Origin: Candidatus Faecousia excrementigallinarum | Lineage (GTDB): Bacteria; Bacillota; Clostridia; Oscillospirales; Oscillospiraceae | Length of the DNA stretch: 37,249 nucleotides | Direction: 5' to 3' | Assembly (NCBI GenBank): GCA_018713285.1 | Contig: DVFK01000119.1 | Location: forward strand, 1-37,249 | Shown here: positions 15,801 through 24,623 of the stretch, one piece after another | How positions within the stretch are numbered: the stretch's first letter is position 1 | Layout: the number at the start of each line of letters is the position of its first letter | The notes under the pieces: generated by a model | What the model was told of the DNA's origin: nothing | The model's database searches: none | Seen by the model: only the letters and a program-made list of their open reading frames with translations | Translations under genes and position numbers: made by a program

Positions 15801-15823
15801 ACAAAGCCCTCCTTTTTTCTATA

Positions 15824-15852
15824 ATAGTAGCCTTTTTGGCGGGCTTTGTCAA
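15824..15852 (-). promoter_or_regulatory. Promoter of the PH-domain gene
   Basis: On the minus strand TTGACA (15847-15852), 17 bases, TACTAT (15824-15829). It lies 8 bases downstream of the spoIVA stop codon. Confidence 0.75.
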
Positions 15853-15860
15853 TACGAACC

Positions 15861-17324
15861 TCAGAGAATCAGGCAGATAAGGCCGGCGGCGCCTTCGTTT
15901 ACAATCCGGTTCAGGCTGCCCCGGAATTTGCTGCGTACATCCTCCGGGGTGCGCAGCAGCTTGGCGGTCAGCCCCTCCTGCACCAGAGCGTAGACGGACT
16001 TGCCGAAGATGTTGCTCTGCCACAGCTTTTCCGGGGACTCCCCGGTGAGATAGGCAACCAGATCCTTGGACTGCTTCTCGTCTCCCACCATGGGGCTGAT
16101 TTCCGTGTCCACATCCACCCGAATCATATGGATGGAGGGGGCAGCGGCTTTCAGCCGGATGCCGTAGGCATTGCCCTTTCGCAGCACCTCCGGCTCCTGC
16201 AGGCTCATTTCCTCGGCGGTGGGCATCACAACCCCATAGCCCGTGGCCTTTACGCTGGACAGGGCGTCGGCAATCTTGTCGTACTCCTGCTTGGCAGCGC
16301 ACAGGGCTTTGAGCTGTTCCATGAGCTGGGCATCGTTTTCAATCTCCATCCCGGTCTGGTCGCTGAGAATCTCATAAAATAGTGCCTCCGGGAAGGTGAG
16401 GGTGCAGCATACTGTGCCGGTGCCCAGATCCACGCTGGTGACGGAAGCCCCCATCACCTGCTCCAGCTGGCTCAGCTGGGAAAGGGCGGACTCTGCCTGA
16501 GATAGGGCGTGAATCCCGGCGGTCTGCTCCCGCAGGGCCTGATACAGCGCGGATTTTACCGGGTGCTGGGCATCCAGCGCCCCAATCCACCGGGGCATAT
16601 AGATGTTCAGCTGCTGCATGGGGAAGGCATAGAGCAAATCCTGCAAAATCCCGCAGATATCCTCGACCTCCATGGCCTGACAGTCTGCAATCATCACCGG
16701 TACATCATAGGTGCTGCGGATATACTGGGCGGCTTCCTGGGCAGGAGCGGCCTCCGGCTGGGGGGTGTTGAGAATCACCACAAAGGGCTTCCCGGTGGCC
16801 TGCATATCCCGGATGGCCCGGCCCTCGGCTTCCACATAATCCTGTCTGGGGATGTCCGTGATGGTGCCGTCGGTGGTGACTACCAGGCCGATGGAGCAGT
16901 GCTCCTCCATGACCTTTTTGGTGCCCAGCTCAGCGGCCTGGGTCATGGGGATTTCGTAGTCAAACCAGGGGGTAGTGACCATCCGGGGCACCCCGTCCTC
17001 CTGGGCACCCATAGCCCCTTCCACCATATAGCCCACGGAGTCAATCATCCGAATCCGCAGTTTGGCGGTGCCGTCCGGGGAGATTTCCACCCCGTTTTCC
17101 GGGACGAACTTGGGCTCACTGGTCATAATGGTTTTCCCGGAGCCGCTTTGGGGCAGCTCATCCCGGGCTCGTTCCGCCTCATAGGGGTCATCGATGTTGG
17201 GAATCACCAGCTGTTCCATAATCCGCTTGATGAGGGTGGATTTTCCGGTACGCACCGGGCCTACCACGCCAATGTAGATATTGCCTCCGGTTCTGGCGGC
17301 AATATCGGAGTAGATGTTTTTCAT
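15861..17324 (-). CDS. spoIVA: Stage IV sporulation protein A
   Basis: A 487-residue cytoskeletal ATPase made in the mother cell; it polymerises on the forespore outer membrane and forms the base of the spore coat, also affecting cortex formation. The N-terminal TRAFAC-type domain carries Walker A GPVRTGKST (about residues 22-30), followed by the strongly conserved IPNIDDPYEAERARDELPQSGSGKTIMTSEPKFVP and DSVGYMVEGAMG. The C-terminal SpoIVA signature ends the protein in RIVNEGAAGLICLIL. Length is close to the usual ~492. The ATG at 17324 is preferred to an in-frame codon 51 bases upstream because it follows AAGGAGG and matches the family start MKNIYSDIAARTGG. Monocistronic; possible SigE promoter upstream. 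Confidence 0.97.
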   Translation of the reverse strand: MKNIYSDIAARTGGNIYIGVVGPVRTGKSTLIKRIMEQLVIPNIDDPYEAERARDELPQSGSGKTIMTSEPKFVPENGVEISPDGTAKLRIRMIDSVGYMVEGAMGAQEDGVPRMVTTPWFDYEIPMTQAAELGTKKVMEEHCSIGLVVTTDGTITDIPRQDYVEAEGRAIRDMQATGKPFVVILNTPQPEAAPAQEAAQYIRSTYDVPVMIADCQAMEVEDICGILQDLLYAFPMQQLNIYMPRWIGALDAQHPVKSALYQALREQTAGIHALSQAESALSQLSQLEQVMGASVTSVDLGTGTVCCTLTFPEALFYEILSDQTGMEIENDAQLMEQLKALCAAKQEYDKIADALSSVKATGYGVVMPTAEEMSLQEPEVLRKGNAYGIRLKAAAPSIHMIRVDVDTEISPMVGDEKQSKDLVAYLTGESPEKLWQSNIFGKSVYALVQEGLTAKLLRTPEDVRSKFRGSLNRIVNEGAAGLICLIL

Positions 17325-17375
17325 AGCCAGCCTCCTTGTTCCGGCAGGAGGCCTGCTCCTGCCACGGTTTACCAA

Positions 17376-17404
17376 AGAGTATGTCCCCGGAGGGAAAAAT
17401 AGAA
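17376..17404 (-). promoter_or_regulatory. Possible SigE promoter of spoIVA
   Basis: On the minus strand the -10-like CATACTCT (17376-17383) resembles the SigE -10 CATACAnT; the -35-like TTCTATTT (17397-17404) is a weak match at a 13-base spacing. spoIVA is a SigE gene in Bacillus and Clostridia, which is why the site was sought. Between it and the start codon an 8-base stem GGCAGGAG/CTCCTGCC (17343-17363) is formed. Confidence 0.35.
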
Positions 17405-17466
17405 CCCATGGGGCAATCTACTGAGAAAGTCACAAAAAAAGTTCCGGATTTTTTGTAAAATAATGT

Positions 17467-17495
17467 TTGACAAAACGGGTAAAAGCCTATATAAT
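17467..17495 (+). promoter_or_regulatory. Promoter of yceD-rpmF
   Basis: TTGACA (17467-17472), 17 bases, TATAAT (17490-17495): a consensus SigA promoter 32 bases before the start codon. Confidence 0.9.
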
Positions 17496-17526
17496 ATCTA
17501 AGCACGAATGCAAGGAGGGGGATACT

Positions 17527-18027
17527 ATGCGACTTGGGCTTGCTCAGATAATGGACAGACCCGGTGCGGTGGTGCCTTTTTCCTGCTCCGTGGATCTGAG
17601 TGATCTTCAGTATGGCGCCAGCCACCCGGTAACAGAGCCGGTGGAGGCTTCCGGTACGGTACGCAATACGGCAGGGGTGCTGGTCATGTCCGGCTCCATC
17701 AAGACCTGTCTGCATGGCGTGTGCGACCGGTGTGCCGCCGAGTTTTCCCGTGAGGTGGAATATCCCATCCAAGCGGTACTGGTGGAGGAGCTGGCCAACG
17801 AGGAGAACGAGGACGAGTGGGTATTCCCTCTGGAGGGTGAAAGTGCAAATCTTCAGGACATTGTTCGCACGGTGTTTGTGCTGAACATGGAGTCCAAGCT
17901 GCTGTGCAAACCGGATTGCAAGGGTCTTTGCTGTCAGTGCGGCAAGAACCTGAACGACGGCCCCTGCAGCTGCCAGAAGGAGCTGGATCCCCGTTTCGCT
18001 GCTTTACGGCAGCTTCTTAACAAGTAA
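17527..18027 (+). CDS. YceD/DUF177 family protein (rRNA accumulation protein)
   Basis: A 166-residue DUF177 protein. Signatures are the CDRCAAEFSREVEYPIQAVL stretch in the middle and the C-terminal Cys cluster CKPDCKGLCCQCGKNLNDG with CSC behind it, probably a zinc site. E. coli and plant relatives help 23S rRNA accumulate; the gene nearly always precedes rpmF, as here (46 bases apart). The start at 17527 has an AAGGAGGGGG site and lies just downstream of the promoter, so the in-frame ATG at 17467, inside the promoter, is rejected. Confidence 0.92.
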   Translation: MRLGLAQIMDRPGAVVPFSCSVDLSDLQYGASHPVTEPVEASGTVRNTAGVLVMSGSIKTCLHGVCDRCAAEFSREVEYPIQAVLVEELANEENEDEWVFPLEGESANLQDIVRTVFVLNMESKLLCKPDCKGLCCQCGKNLNDGPCSCQKELDPRFAALRQLLNK

Positions 18028-18073
18028 TTCCAAATGATGCTGTTAAAGCAGTTTGACCAAGGAGGTGTCATCC

Positions 18074-18259
18074 ATGGCTGTTCCCAAGTGTAAAGTCTCC
18101 AGCGCCCGCCGCGATAAGCGCCGTGGCTCCAACTGGAAGCTGTCCGCACCCAGCGTGGCAGTTTGCCCCAAGTGCGGTGAGCCCGTCATGCCTCACAGAG
18201 CTTGCAAGGCTTGCGGCTCCTACAATGGCCGTCAGGTTCTGGCTGCCAAGGCTGACTAA
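18074..18259 (+). CDS. rpmF: 50S ribosomal protein L32
   Basis: A 61-residue protein of the large ribosomal subunit, complete. It opens with the family start MAVPKCKVSSARRDKRR and contains the zinc ribbon CPKC (residues 31-34) and CKAC (44-47), so this is the Zn-binding (C+) form. The start ATG has AAGGAGG eight bases upstream. Second gene of the yceD-rpmF unit, followed by a strong terminator. Confidence 0.97.
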   Translation: MAVPKCKVSSARRDKRRGSNWKLSAPSVAVCPKCGEPVMPHRACKACGSYNGRQVLAAKAD

Positions 18260-18280
18260 GGCAGGAAAAGAGCGAAGGCT

Positions 18281-18310
18281 AAGAGGAAGGCGTTCTGCCT
18301 TCCTCTTTTT
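18281..18310 (+). terminator. Terminator of yceD-rpmF
   Basis: Stem AAGAGGAAGGC (18281-18291) with GCCTTCCTCTT (18297-18307), five-base loop, then a T-run. Confidence 0.93.
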
Positions 18311-18320
18311 CCTTTGTTAC

Positions 18321-18396
18321 GGGAAAACTCTGAATCCATCGTCTGCGACTGGGAAGCGGATCTTTTCCGCCCTTGCCAATGGATTCAGAGCTTCCC
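18321..18396. repeat. Large inverted repeat with inner stem, between rpmF and der
   Basis: Perfect 12-base arms CTCTGAATCCAT (18328-18339) and ATGGATTCAGAG (18379-18390), extended outward by GGGAA/TTCCC (18321-18325 and 18392-18396). The 39 bases between the arms contain a second stem GCGGA/TCCGC (18356-18370). It is neither terminator (no T-run) nor part of a gene. It may be a structured RNA or a small non-autonomous element; see findings. The rest of 18311-18506 holds the der promoter and a small hairpin ACCGAA/TTCGGT near 18430-18445. Confidence 0.8.
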
Positions 18397-18444
18397 AGGA
18401 ATTTCCTTTGGGATGTAAAAGTTGTATGAACCGAAGTTTTTCGG

Positions 18445-18473
18445 TTGCGTTCCCTACGGGATTGTGTCATAAT
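18445..18473 (+). promoter_or_regulatory. Promoter of der-plsY-gpsA
   Basis: TTGCGT (18445-18450), 17 bases, CATAAT (18468-18473), 33 bases before the der start codon. The -35 is weak. Confidence 0.55.
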
Positions 18474-18506
18474 AGACGTGTGTTTTTGCGAAAGGAGTGA
18501 TTTCCC

Positions 18507-19838
18507 ATGGCAAAGCCTTTGGTGGCGATTGTGGGACGGCCCAATGTGGGCAAGTCCATGCTTTTCAATAAGCTGACCGGACACAGAACCTCCATTGTCC
18601 AGGATACCCCCGGCGTGACCCGGGACCGGATTTACGGAGATTGCGAATGGTGTGGAAAACAGTTTTCTCTGGTGGATACCGGCGGTATCGAGCCCAACAC
18701 AGAGAACGATATGCTGAAGTTTATGCGCCGTCAGGCAGAAATCGGCATTGAGCTGGCAGACTGTATCGTTATGGTGGTGGATGTGCAGACCGGCGTGACG
18801 GCGGCGGATGTGGATGTGGCAACCATGCTCCGCAAGTCCGGCAAGCCTGTGGCTCTGGCGGTGAACAAGTGCGATTCCGTGGGCCCCACCAACCCGGAGG
18901 TATATGAATTCTACGGCCTGGGTATCGGGGACCTGTTTGAGGTATCCGCCATCCACGGCCACGGCACCGGCGACTTGCTGGACTGGTGCCTGGAGCAGTT
19001 CCCGGAGGATGCCTGGGAGGAGGAGACCGACGAGGTCATCAAGGTGGCCATTGTGGGCAAGCCCAATGTGGGCAAGTCCAGCCTCCTGAACCGGATTCTG
19101 GGGGAGGAGCGGGTCATCGTATCCAATGTGGCAGGCACCACCCGGGATGCCATCGACAGCCCCTTTGAAAACGAAACCGGCAAATACTGCTTCATCGATA
19201 CAGCAGGTATGCGCCGGAAGAGCCGGGTGGACGACATGATCGAAAAGTACTCCAATATGCGTACCATCAGCGCCATTGACCGGGCAGATGTGTGCCTGAT
19301 TCTCATTGACGCCAACGAGGGCGTCACGGAGCAGGATACCAAGATTGCCGGGCTTGTCCATGAGGCGGGCAAGGCTGCCATTATTGTGGTGAACAAGTGG
19401 GATGCAGTGGAGGACAAGCAGACCAACACCATGCGGGATAAGGAAATCGGGGTGCGCCAGGGCCTGAGCTATATGACCTATGCCCCGGTTGTGTTCCTGT
19501 CCGCCCTCACCGGTGCCCGGGTGGATAAGCTGTTCCAGGTGATTCAGGATGTGCACAAGCAGAACACCAGCCGGATTACCACCGGTGCCCTGAACAGCGT
19601 CCTGGCAGACGCCACCGCCCGGGTGCAGCCCCCCTCCGACAAGGGCCGCCGGCTGAAGATTTACTATATGACCCAGGCCGGTACCAAGCCCCCTCATTTC
19701 GTGATTTTCTGCAACGATGCCCGGCTGTTCCATTTCTCTTACCAGCGGTATCTGGAAAATCAGATCCGGGAGGTTTTCGGACTGCAGGGAACCCCTGTGC
19801 GGATTACCATTCGTCAGAAGGGCGATAAGGAGGAGTAA
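18507..19838 (+). CDS. der: Ribosome-associated GTPase Der (EngA)
   Basis: A 443-residue protein with two tandem GTPase domains and a C-terminal KH-like domain, required for assembly of the 50S subunit. First G domain: G1 GRPNVGKS (residues 10-17), G3 DTGG, G4 NKCD. Second: G1 GKPNVGKS (about 183-190), G3 DTAG, G4 NKWD. The C-terminus GTPVRITIRQKGDKEE matches the KH-like domain. Length is usual for the family (about 440). Start ATG with AAAGGAG site. First gene of der-plsY-gpsA, three bases before plsY. Confidence 0.97.
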   Translation: MAKPLVAIVGRPNVGKSMLFNKLTGHRTSIVQDTPGVTRDRIYGDCEWCGKQFSLVDTGGIEPNTENDMLKFMRRQAEIGIELADCIVMVVDVQTGVTAADVDVATMLRKSGKPVALAVNKCDSVGPTNPEVYEFYGLGIGDLFEVSAIHGHGTGDLLDWCLEQFPEDAWEEETDEVIKVAIVGKPNVGKSSLLNRILGEERVIVSNVAGTTRDAIDSPFENETGKYCFIDTAGMRRKSRVDDMIEKYSNMRTISAIDRADVCLILIDANEGVTEQDTKIAGLVHEAGKAAIIVVNKWDAVEDKQTNTMRDKEIGVRQGLSYMTYAPVVFLSALTGARVDKLFQVIQDVHKQNTSRITTGALNSVLADATARVQPPSDKGRRLKIYYMTQAGTKPPHFVIFCNDARLFHFSYQRYLENQIREVFGLQGTPVRITIRQKGDKEE

Positions 19839-19841
19839 ACC

Positions 19842-20465
19842 ATGTGGCTGGCTGTGGTAGTGATTGTGCTCACCGGGTACCTTCTGGGGAACCTGAACGG
19901 CTCGGTGATGATCTCCATGATGCAGAAAGATGACGTGCGGAACCACGGAAGCGGCAACGGAGGCCTTACCAACTTCGTGCGGAACTTCGGCTACGGCAAA
20001 GCCCTGGGGGTGATTGCCGTGGATTTGGGCAAGGCGGTGCTGGCCTGCTTCGTAGGCCGTCTGATTCTGGAAAATGCCGGTTACGGCGTGGAAGGTGCCA
20101 TGCTGGGAGGCGTTGCCGTCAGCCTGGGACACGATTTTCCTGTTCTGTTTGGCTTCCGGGGCGGTAAGGGTATCCTTTCCGGCCTGGGCATTGCGGCGGC
20201 GGTGGATTACCGCTGCGCTCTGCTGATTATTGCGGTGTTTGTTCTGACGGTAGCTCTGACCCGGTATGTCTCCCTGGGTTCTATCCTGGCAGCAGCCTCT
20301 CTTGGCATTTTCTTCGGCGTTATGTACCTGGACCATCCCTGGGTGATGGCTGGCGGCATTTTTATGGCGGTTCTGGCGATTTTCATGCACCGGGGCAATA
20401 TCCAGCGGCTCCTTTCCGGAACGGAGCGGAAGCAGAGCTTCTCCCGTAAGGAGAAAAAAGCATGA
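19842..20465 (+). CDS. plsY: Acyl-phosphate:glycerol-3-phosphate acyltransferase PlsY
   Basis: A 207-residue membrane enzyme that moves an acyl group from acyl-phosphate to position 1 of glycerol-3-phosphate, the first step of phospholipid synthesis. About five to six helices. Conserved motifs: GSGNGGLTN (around residues 32-40) and HDFPVLFGFRGGKGILSGLG (around 88-107), with the catalytic GGKG. The first family motif is degenerate (GNLNGSV in place of GSIP), a point to note. It sits between der and gpsA; its stop overlaps the gpsA start (ATGA), so enzyme and substrate-making dehydrogenase are coupled. Confidence 0.93.
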   Translation: MWLAVVVIVLTGYLLGNLNGSVMISMMQKDDVRNHGSGNGGLTNFVRNFGYGKALGVIAVDLGKAVLACFVGRLILENAGYGVEGAMLGGVAVSLGHDFPVLFGFRGGKGILSGLGIAAAVDYRCALLIIAVFVLTVALTRYVSLGSILAAASLGIFFGVMYLDHPWVMAGGIFMAVLAIFMHRGNIQRLLSGTERKQSFSRKEKKA

Positions 20466-21460
20466 AGGCGGCGGTAGTAGGAAGCGGCGGCTGGGGTACG
20501 GCTCTGGCCCTGTGCCTTCTGCGGAACGGCCACGAAACCCTCCTTTGGAGCCATTCCCGCCAGAAGGCGGAGGAAATGGAGAAAACCCGGCAGAATAAAA
20601 TGCTCCCCGGGGTGCTTCTGCCGGAAAATTTGCAGATTGCCTGGGACCCCACCTCTGTGGCAGGACATCCTCTTGTGGTGATTGCCTGTCCCTCGGTGCA
20701 TATCCGCAGCGTCTGCCGGCAGGTGGCACCATTCCTGGATGAGAATGCGGTGCTGGTGTCCGTTACCAAGGGCATTGAGCCGGGGAGCCTTCTGCGGATG
20801 AGCCAGATTGTCCGGGAGGAAACCCACCGGGAAGTGGCGGTGCTCACCGGCCCCAGCCATGCAGAGGAAGTGGCCAAGAACATCCCCACAGCCTGCGTAG
20901 CCGCCAGCGAAAATCAAGCCCTGGCGGAGCTGGTGCAGGATGCCTTTATGTCCGACAGCTTCCGGGTGTATACCAGTGCCGATGTGATTGGTTCGGAGCT
21001 GGGAGGGGCTCTCAAGAATGTGATTGCCCTGTGCGCCGGTGTCAGCGACGGCATGGGCAACGGCGATAACACCAAGGCCATGCTCATGACCCGGGGACTT
21101 ACGGAAATTGCCCGACTGGGGGTGGCTATGGGGGCGAGAAAGGAAACCTTTGCGGGGCTGGCCGGAGTAGGGGATTTGATTGTCACCTGCACCTCCCAGC
21201 ACTCCCGGAACCGCCGGGCGGGAATCCTCATGGGACAGGGCAAGAGCCCTCAGGAGGCCATGGAAGCGGTGGGAGCCGTGGTGGAAGGCTACTATGCCGC
21301 CAAGTCCGCCTGGGAGCTGGCCCGTAAGCTGGGTGTGGAAATGCCCATCATCCACGGGGCCTACCGGGCACTGTATGAAAATGTGGATGTAAAGACGGTT
21401 CTCAAATCTCTGCTGTGCCGTGCCAGAAAAGCAGAGACTGAGGATGCCGGTTGGCTCTGA
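20462..21460 (+). CDS. gpsA: Glycerol-3-phosphate dehydrogenase [NAD(P)+]
   Basis: A 332-residue cytosolic enzyme reducing dihydroxyacetone phosphate to sn-glycerol-3-phosphate, the PlsY substrate. The N-terminal Rossmann motif is GSGGWGTALA (residues 7-16). The conserved blocks VTKGIE, LTGPSHAEEVA, SELGGALKNVIALCAGVSDGMG (catalytic Lys in ALKN) and RNRRAGILMGQG are all present. Length is normal. Start overlaps plsY by four bases with a GTAAGGAG site. Last gene of the operon, ended by a terminator four bases on. Confidence 0.97.
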   Translation: MKAAVVGSGGWGTALALCLLRNGHETLLWSHSRQKAEEMEKTRQNKMLPGVLLPENLQIAWDPTSVAGHPLVVIACPSVHIRSVCRQVAPFLDENAVLVSVTKGIEPGSLLRMSQIVREETHREVAVLTGPSHAEEVAKNIPTACVAASENQALAELVQDAFMSDSFRVYTSADVIGSELGGALKNVIALCAGVSDGMGNGDNTKAMLMTRGLTEIARLGVAMGARKETFAGLAGVGDLIVTCTSQHSRNRRAGILMGQGKSPQEAMEAVGAVVEGYYAAKSAWELARKLGVEMPIIHGAYRALYENVDVKTVLKSLLCRARKAETEDAGWL

Positions 21461-21464
21461 CACC

Positions 21465-21495
21465 AAAAGGCGGACGGAAAATGTCCGCCTTTTCT
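21465..21495 (+). terminator. Terminator of der-plsY-gpsA
   Basis: Stem AAAAGGCGGAC (21465-21475) with GTCCGCCTTTT (21483-21493), then T-rich sequence. Confidence 0.92.
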
Positions 21496-21579
21496 CTTTT
21501 GCAGGTTTGCAAGAGGGAGAACCTGGCAACAATGGACTTAGCCGTCGGGGAAATTGATTCCTTAAGAAAGGAAATGTCT

Positions 21580-24576
21580 ATGCTGCAATTAAAGGAAATT
21601 CGGAAAAATTATGAAGAAGGGGACCATGTAGTCCGGGCCCTGCGGGGTATCAGCCTCCAATTCCGGAAAAGTGAATTTGTGTCCATATTGGGGCCTTCCG
21701 GCTGCGGAAAGACCACGCTTCTGAACATTATCGGCGGCCTGGACCGGTATACCCAGGGAGATTTGATTATCGGCGGCAAGTCCACCCGGGACTTCAAGGA
21801 CCGGGACTGGGATGCCTACCGGAACTATACCGTGGGCTTTGTGTTCCAGAGCTACCACCTGATTCCCCACCAGAGTGTGCTGCAAAATGTGGAGCTGGCC
21901 CTGACTCTGTCCGGGGTGCCCCGACAGGAGCGGCGCCGGCGGGCGAAGGAGGCCCTGGAGCAGGTGGGGCTGGGAGACCAGCTGCGGAAGCGTCCGGGGC
22001 AGATGTCCGGCGGACAGATGCAGCGGGTGGCCATCGCCCGAGCCCTGGTGAATAACCCGGAGATTATTCTGGCGGATGAACCCACCGGAGCCCTGGATAC
22101 GGAAACCAGCCAGCAGGTTATGGAGATTCTCAAGGAGATTTCCAAGGAGCGGCTGGTGATTATGGTCACCCACAATCCGGAGCTGGCTCACCAGTATTCC
22201 ACCCGGATTATCAATATGCTGGACGGTCAGGTGACCCACGATTCCAATCCTCCCACCCCGGAGGAACTGCCTGCCTTTACCGGGGAGGGCATCCGGAAGA
22301 AGGGCAGAAAGAAGCTGCCCAGTATGTCCTTTGCCACGGCCTTTCTCCTGTCCCTCAAAAACCTCTTTACCAAGAAGGGCCGCACAGCCCTCACCGCCTT
22401 TGCCGGATCCATTGGCATTATCGGCATCGCCCTGATATTTGCCATATCCCAGGGGACCAATACCTATATCAGCAGCGTCCAGGAGGATACCCTCACCGCA
22501 TACCCTCTGACCCTGGAGGCTACCACGGTGGATCTGGGTATGCTGATAGAGACGTTTATGGGCGGTGGCTCTGAGGATGGGGCACAAACCGGGGAGGAAG
22601 GGGTCTACTCCCAGTCCCGGCTGTTTGACATGATCAACGCTCTGAACAACCTGGAAACCACGGAAAATGACTTAAAATCCTTTAACCAATACCTCCATGA
22701 CACCATGGAGAAAGATCCCAATGGTGCCCTGCGCCAGGCCATCACCGGTATCCAGTATACCTATAACCTGGATATGCAGGTGTATACCAAGACGGAAAAC
22801 GGGGAAGTACTGATTTCCGATACCCAGGAGCTTCTGATGGATGCCATCCGGGAGAATATGGGCATGGATATGTCGGGAATGCTTCAAATGCAGGAAACCA
22901 TGTCCCAGGCTTTTGGCTCGGCCATGCCACAGGGTGGTATGAACCTGTGGGCCCAGATGCTCTCCGGTATGGACGGGGAGATGATCAGCCCGGTACTGAA
23001 AAACCAATATAATCTGCTCTCCGGAAGCTGGCCGGATGCCTATGATGAAATTGTGCTGGTGGTGGACGAAAATCACCGTCTGGACGATCTGACCCTCTAC
23101 GCCCTGGGTCTCAAAACCCGGGAGGAGATCAATGAAATCTTCTCTGCTGCGGCAGAGGGGGAGACGGTGGATACCACAGCCCAGCATTGGAGCTATGAGG
23201 AACTGCTGGGCAGAGAGTTCCGGGTGGTTTTGAGCAGCGACTGCTATATTGTGGACGAGGATAGCGGCGCTTATATGGATTTGCGCCTGACGGATGCAGG
23301 TCTGCGGTACCTGTATGACAACGGCATTCCTTTGAAGGTCTCCGGCATTATCTGCCCCAAGGAGGATGCCTCCACCACCATGCTCTCCGGTGCCATTGGC
23401 TACACGGAGGCACTGACGGAGCACATCATCGCCCACAGCCAGGATTCTCCCGTGATTCAGGCCCAGATGGAGAACCCGGAGAAGGATATTCTCACAGGGC
23501 TTCCCTTCCGGGAGGAGAGCGGAACCCTGACGGAAGCCCAGATGGCGGACCTTTTCCGGGAGCGGGTGGCTTCCATGAATACCCAGGAAAAGGCCCAGAC
23601 TTATATCAAGATTCAAAGCACCCCCACCCACGTCCAGCTGGAGGAGATGATTACCGCCCAGATGGAGGGGGTGAACCGGGAGCAGATGCAAAAGGCTCTG
23701 GTGGAAGCCATGGAGCAGCAGATGAGCATGAGCGCCGATGAGCTCATGGGCTATGTGGAGGCCATGGAGGATACGGAGCTGGTAGAGCTTTACCGAAACC
23801 TGGTGGAGCAGCAGATTCGTCTGAGCATGGCGGCCCAGGCCCAGCAGCAGCTGACCGGGGTAGAGCCGGAGCAGCTGGCAAAACTTCTGGACGGGGCTAT
23901 GGAGGGCTACACCCAGGAGCAATGCGCCCAGTATTATGAGGAGGTGCTGACCTTCTCCCAGTCCACCTATGAGGAGAATCTCACAAAGCTGGGCTATGTG
24001 CAGCTGGATGACCCCAGCGGCATTCACCTGTACGCCTCCAGCTTTGAAAGCAAGGACGTGATTGAAGAGACCATCGCCCAGTACAACAGCGGGGTGGAGG
24101 AGCTGAAGCAGATTCGGTATACGGATTATGTGGGTCTCATTATGGACTCTGTGACCACCATCATCGATGCCATTACCTATGTGCTGGTGGCTTTCGTGTC
24201 CATTTCCCTGGTGGTGTCCTCCATTATGATTGGGGTCATCACTCTGATTTCCGTCCAGGAGCGTACCCGGGAAATCGGCATTCTCCGGGCCATCGGCGCT
24301 TCCAAGCGGAATGTGTCCAGTATGTTCAATGCGGAAACAGTGATTATCGGCTTTATTTCCGGCGTGCTGGGGGTAGGGGTGACCTGCCTTCTGTGCATCC
24401 CCATCAATGCCCTGATTGGGAAGCTGACCAACATCACCGGCCTGCGGGTGTTCCTTCCCTGGCAGGTGGGAGCCATTCTTATCGCCATCAGCGTGGGACT
24501 GACCCTGCTGGCGGGTATCATCCCCTCCCGCAGCGCAGCCAGAAAAGACCCGGTGGTGGCCTTGCGAACAGAATAA
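21580..24576 (+). CDS. ABC exporter, ATPase fused to FtsX/MacB-type permease
   Basis: A 998-residue fusion. Residues 1-225 are a LolD/MacB-type ATPase: Walker [10 protein letters not shown], signature [15 protein letters not shown], Walker [13 protein letters not shown], switch His in MVTHNPE. One helix follows (about 290-310), then a very large outside domain (about 310-850), mostly helical and rich in Gln, Glu and Met. The C-terminal FtsX domain has three helices, with the [21 protein letters not shown] motif, and ends in [17 protein letters not shown]. MacB-type proteins export peptides or drugs or act as mechanotransmitters without moving substrate through a channel. The ATG at 21580 is chosen by AAAGGAA and by the family start. 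No clear promoter upstream. Monocistronic. Confidence 0.92.
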   Translation: MLQLKEIRKNYEEGDHVVRALRGISLQFRKSEFVSILGPSGCGKTTLLNIIGGLDRYTQGDLIIGGKSTRDFKDRDWDAYRNYTVGFVFQSYHLIPHQSVLQNVELALTLSGVPRQERRRRAKEALEQVGLGDQLRKRPGQMSGGQMQRVAIARALVNNPEIILADEPTGALDTETSQQVMEILKEISKERLVIMVTHNPELAHQYSTRIINMLDGQVTHDSNPPTPEELPAFTGEGIRKKGRKKLPSMSFATAFLLSLKNLFTKKGRTALTAFAGSIGIIGIALIFAISQGTNTYISSVQEDTLTAYPLTLEATTVDLGMLIETFMGGGSEDGAQTGEEGVYSQSRLFDMINALNNLETTENDLKSFNQYLHDTMEKDPNGALRQAITGIQYTYNLDMQVYTKTENGEVLISDTQELLMDAIRENMGMDMSGMLQMQETMSQAFGSAMPQGGMNLWAQMLSGMDGEMISPVLKNQYNLLSGSWPDAYDEIVLVVDENHRLDDLTLYALGLKTREEINEIFSAAAEGETVDTTAQHWSYEELLGREFRVVLSSDCYIVDEDSGAYMDLRLTDAGLRYLYDNGIPLKVSGIICPKEDASTTMLSGAIGYTEALTEHIIAHSQDSPVIQAQMENPEKDILTGLPFREESGTLTEAQMADLFRERVASMNTQEKAQTYIKIQSTPTHVQLEEMITAQMEGVNREQMQKALVEAMEQQMSMSADELMGYVEAMEDTELVELYRNLVEQQIRLSMAAQAQQQLTGVEPEQLAKLLDGAMEGYTQEQCAQYYEEVLTFSQSTYEENLTKLGYVQLDDPSGIHLYASSFESKDVIEETIAQYNSGVEELKQIRYTDYVGLIMDSVTTIIDAITYVLVAFVSISLVVSSIMIGVITLISVQERTREIGILRAIGASKRNVSSMFNAETVIIGFISGVLGVGVTCLLCIPINALIGKLTNITGLRVFLPWQVGAILIAISVGLTLLAGIIPSRSAARKDPVVALRTE

Positions 24577-24616
24577 AAAATCAGAGGGTTGCCCTTGGAC
24601 AATCCTCTGACTTTTT
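24575..24616. terminator. Bidirectional terminator between ABC exporter and cohesin-domain gene
   Basis: Stem TCAGAGGGTTG with CAATCCTCTGA (24581-24610, one G-T pair) bounded by AAAAAA on the left and TTTTT on the right; it serves both converging genes. Confidence 0.88.
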
Positions 24617-24623
24617 ATAGGAT

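Noticed and set aside
18053-18073. Upstream in-frame ATG for rpmF
   Set aside because: It would overlay the AAGGAGG site and add seven residues never seen in L32.
18279-20732. Minus-strand open frame of 817 codons opposite der, plsY and gpsA
   Set aside because: Shadow of three well-known genes; the product is His/Gly-rich without domains and no ribosome binding site is apparent.
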